Shown here: positions 44,121 through 44,899 of the stretch, in pieces | Position numbering within the stretch: the stretch's first letter is position 1 | Layout of the letters: every line of letters begins with the position of its first letter | NCBI GenBank assembly: GCA_011321815.1 | Contig: DROS01000101.1 | Coordinates: 1 to 44,899, forward strand | DNA from: Gammaproteobacteria bacterium | Lineage (GTDB): Bacteria > Pseudomonadota > Gammaproteobacteria > SZUA-152 | Direction: 5' to 3' | Length of the DNA stretch: 44,899 nt | Notes under the pieces: model-generated | What the model saw: only the letters and a program-made list of their open reading frames with translations | Databases searched by the model: none | What the model was told of the DNA's origin: nothing | Program-made: the position numbers and the translations under genes

Positions 44121-44341
44121 TCACCCACCCGCTCAATACTCTGCAACTTGTTGTTATCATCCACACGCAACACGAACTCACCGTATACTCCTTCTCGCAA
44201 AACAAACGGCCGCAGAGATTCTGCCGGAAATTGCAGGTGCTGCCCATTGGCCAAGGTCACCACCACTGCGTGTACAGCACCCTCGTAATACGCCAGATAT
44301 TTTTGTGCCGAAATGGCCAGACGAAACCGGTACTCAGGCAT
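44117..44341 (-). CDS. DUF2835 family protein
   Basis: This encodes 74 residues: MPEYRFRLAISAQKYLAYYE GAVHAVVVTLANGQHLQFPA and then LRPFVLREGVYGEFVLRVDD NNKLQSIERV. This is the typical compact beta-sheet sequence of DUF2835, a small cytosolic gammaproteobacterial family without known function. It sits between the glutaredoxin-like gene and mak, sharing a base with the former (44341) and four with the latter. Confidence 0.88.
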   Translation of the reverse strand: MPEYRFRLAISAQKYLAYYEGAVHAVVVTLANGQHLQFPAESLRPFVLREGVYGEFVLRVDDNNKLQSIERVGD

Positions 44342-44688
44342 CAGCGACGTAACGCCTCCTGAATAGCTGTCGGATCAAACCCCCTTACCACGTTATTTTT
44401 CACCAGCAACAAGGGTACCCCGGTGCCCTGCAATGCCTTGAACTGGCGTTGGCCCTCGGGTGATTTATCCACATCATACTCGTAAAAAGGGATATTATTT
44501 TCACGCAGGTAAGTGCGCGTCATTTTGCAGTTGCCGCACCAGTCGGTGCCGTACATTACCACCGGCTCCACATGCTGTGCCGCAAAATCAGGGCGCGCTA
44601 CCAGCAACCCATGCACCGAACCCCAATTCAGCACTAATACGCCGACGAGCACGCCCACGGCGACAAAACCCACTATGATTTTTTTCAT
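44341..44688 (-). CDS. Membrane-anchored glutaredoxin-like protein
   Basis: This encodes 115 residues. An N-terminal hydrophobic helix (KIIVGFVAVGVLVGVLVLNW) is followed by a glutaredoxin/thioredoxin-fold domain with the active site TDWCGNCKMTRTYLRENNIP (CGNC) and the cis-Pro loop TGVPLLLVKNN. If the helix is an anchor, the domain would be periplasmic, where CGNC could shuttle disulfides. It is the first gene of the glutaredoxin-DUF2835-mak run. Exact substrate unknown. Confidence 0.85.
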   Translation of the reverse strand: MKKIIVGFVAVGVLVGVLVLNWGSVHGLLVARPDFAAQHVEPVVMYGTDWCGNCKMTRTYLRENNIPFYEYDVDKSPEGQRQFKALQGTGVPLLLVKNNVVRGFDPTAIQEALRR

Positions 44689-44788
44689 ATTCGCTTCACC
44701 GGACGCCGTGCCCCGTCACACGTACCCCGTCACATAAGGAAAGATGGGTTTATACTAGTACTCTTTCAAGGTAATAAATTGGGATTCA

Positions 44789-44885
44789 GCGTTCCTGTGG
44801 TGTTTCGCGGCAAGGCGCAGTGCGCAGGCAATGGTTGTTCCCTTGTCAAGCACTGCAACGCCGCAGCGGAACACCACAGGAGCGC
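44789..44885. repeat. Palindromic repeat element at right edge
   Basis: A 20-base outer arm at 44789-44808 and its inverted copy at 44866-44885 match at 18 positions (core CCTGTGGTGTT). Inner arms GCGCAGTGC near 44815-44823 and GCACTGC near 44850-44856 add a second stem. The whole gives a cruciform-like element of ~97 bases without coding potential. It resembles REP/MITE-type repeats of other gammaproteobacteria. It extends close to the edge, so its true right boundary may lie outside. Confidence 0.75.
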
Positions 44886-44899
44886 CCGAAGGGTTGGCC

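Noticed and set aside
1-44899. tRNA genes, rRNA genes, CRISPR arrays or full insertion sequences
   Set aside because: I looked on both strands for T-loop motifs (GGTTCGAATCC type), regular spaced repeats and transposase motifs and found none.

Overview
The window looks like the chromosome of a Gram-negative gammaproteobacterium of roughly balanced GC. It has Sec signal peptides and lipoboxes, a TonB-dependent receptor (BtuB), TolQ/ExbD-type proteins and PtsP/RppH, and housekeeping genes (aspS, DUF502, FmdB-type zinc ribbon, yebC, ruvC, ruvA, nadA) with clear gammaproteobacterial-type sequences. The genus cannot be set from this sequence alone. No tRNA, rRNA, CRISPR array or intact transposase was seen. 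Three unrelated palindromic repeat elements are present.

Layout. 1-1705 (minus): 3'-truncated large protein with weak resemblance to proteins of VgrG/type VI secretion islands. 1993-3797 (plus): two overlapping exported proteins sharing an N-terminal helical module; the second ends in a Gly/His/Ser tail. 3868-7407 (minus): dehydrogenase-yebC-ruvC-ruvA-lipoprotein, with no ruvB where it would be expected. 7751-8596 (minus): a four-repeat OAA-type high-mannose lectin. 8997-12635 (minus): a 1212-residue PilZ/DUF1631/GGDEF/EAL protein with altered catalytic motifs. Then a DUF2892 membrane peptide, a NYN-LOTUS protein, nadA, and a frameshifted mini-membrane-protein pair. 15603-18532 (minus): aspS, DUF502 and FmdB. 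18702-24166: YkgJ-type Cys-cluster protein, YrfG-type nucleotidase, cyclic-nucleotide-binding protein, retropepsin-like protease, ptsP, rppH.

B12 module (24317-31431): HAD phosphatase, btuC-btuD, an orphan ParA ATPase, a sigma-70 promoter followed by a cobalamin riboswitch and btuB, then btuF and divergent cobU. Together they encode outer-membrane uptake, periplasmic capture, ABC import and the cobinamide-kinase step of salvage, with B12 feedback on btuB.

The most distinctive system is the minus-strand cluster 40905-31955: a secreted protein, a TPR exoprotein, a 941-residue TPR lipoprotein, a TPR lipoprotein, a 101-residue secreted protein, then (after a 439-bp gap containing a ~165-bp palindromic element) TolQ/ExbB, two ExbD/TolR paralogues and a TonB-like AgmX protein. 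It resembles the core of the Myxococcus Agl-Glt proton-driven envelope machinery and may be a little-described envelope motor. One ExbD paralogue has Asn in place of the Asp that normally carries protons.

The right end (41324-44688) carries a CACHE-like membrane protein with a degenerate GGDEF domain, overlapping a pentapeptide-repeat protein, then a minus-strand glutaredoxin-like, DUF2835, Mak-type fructokinase run with overlapping ends.
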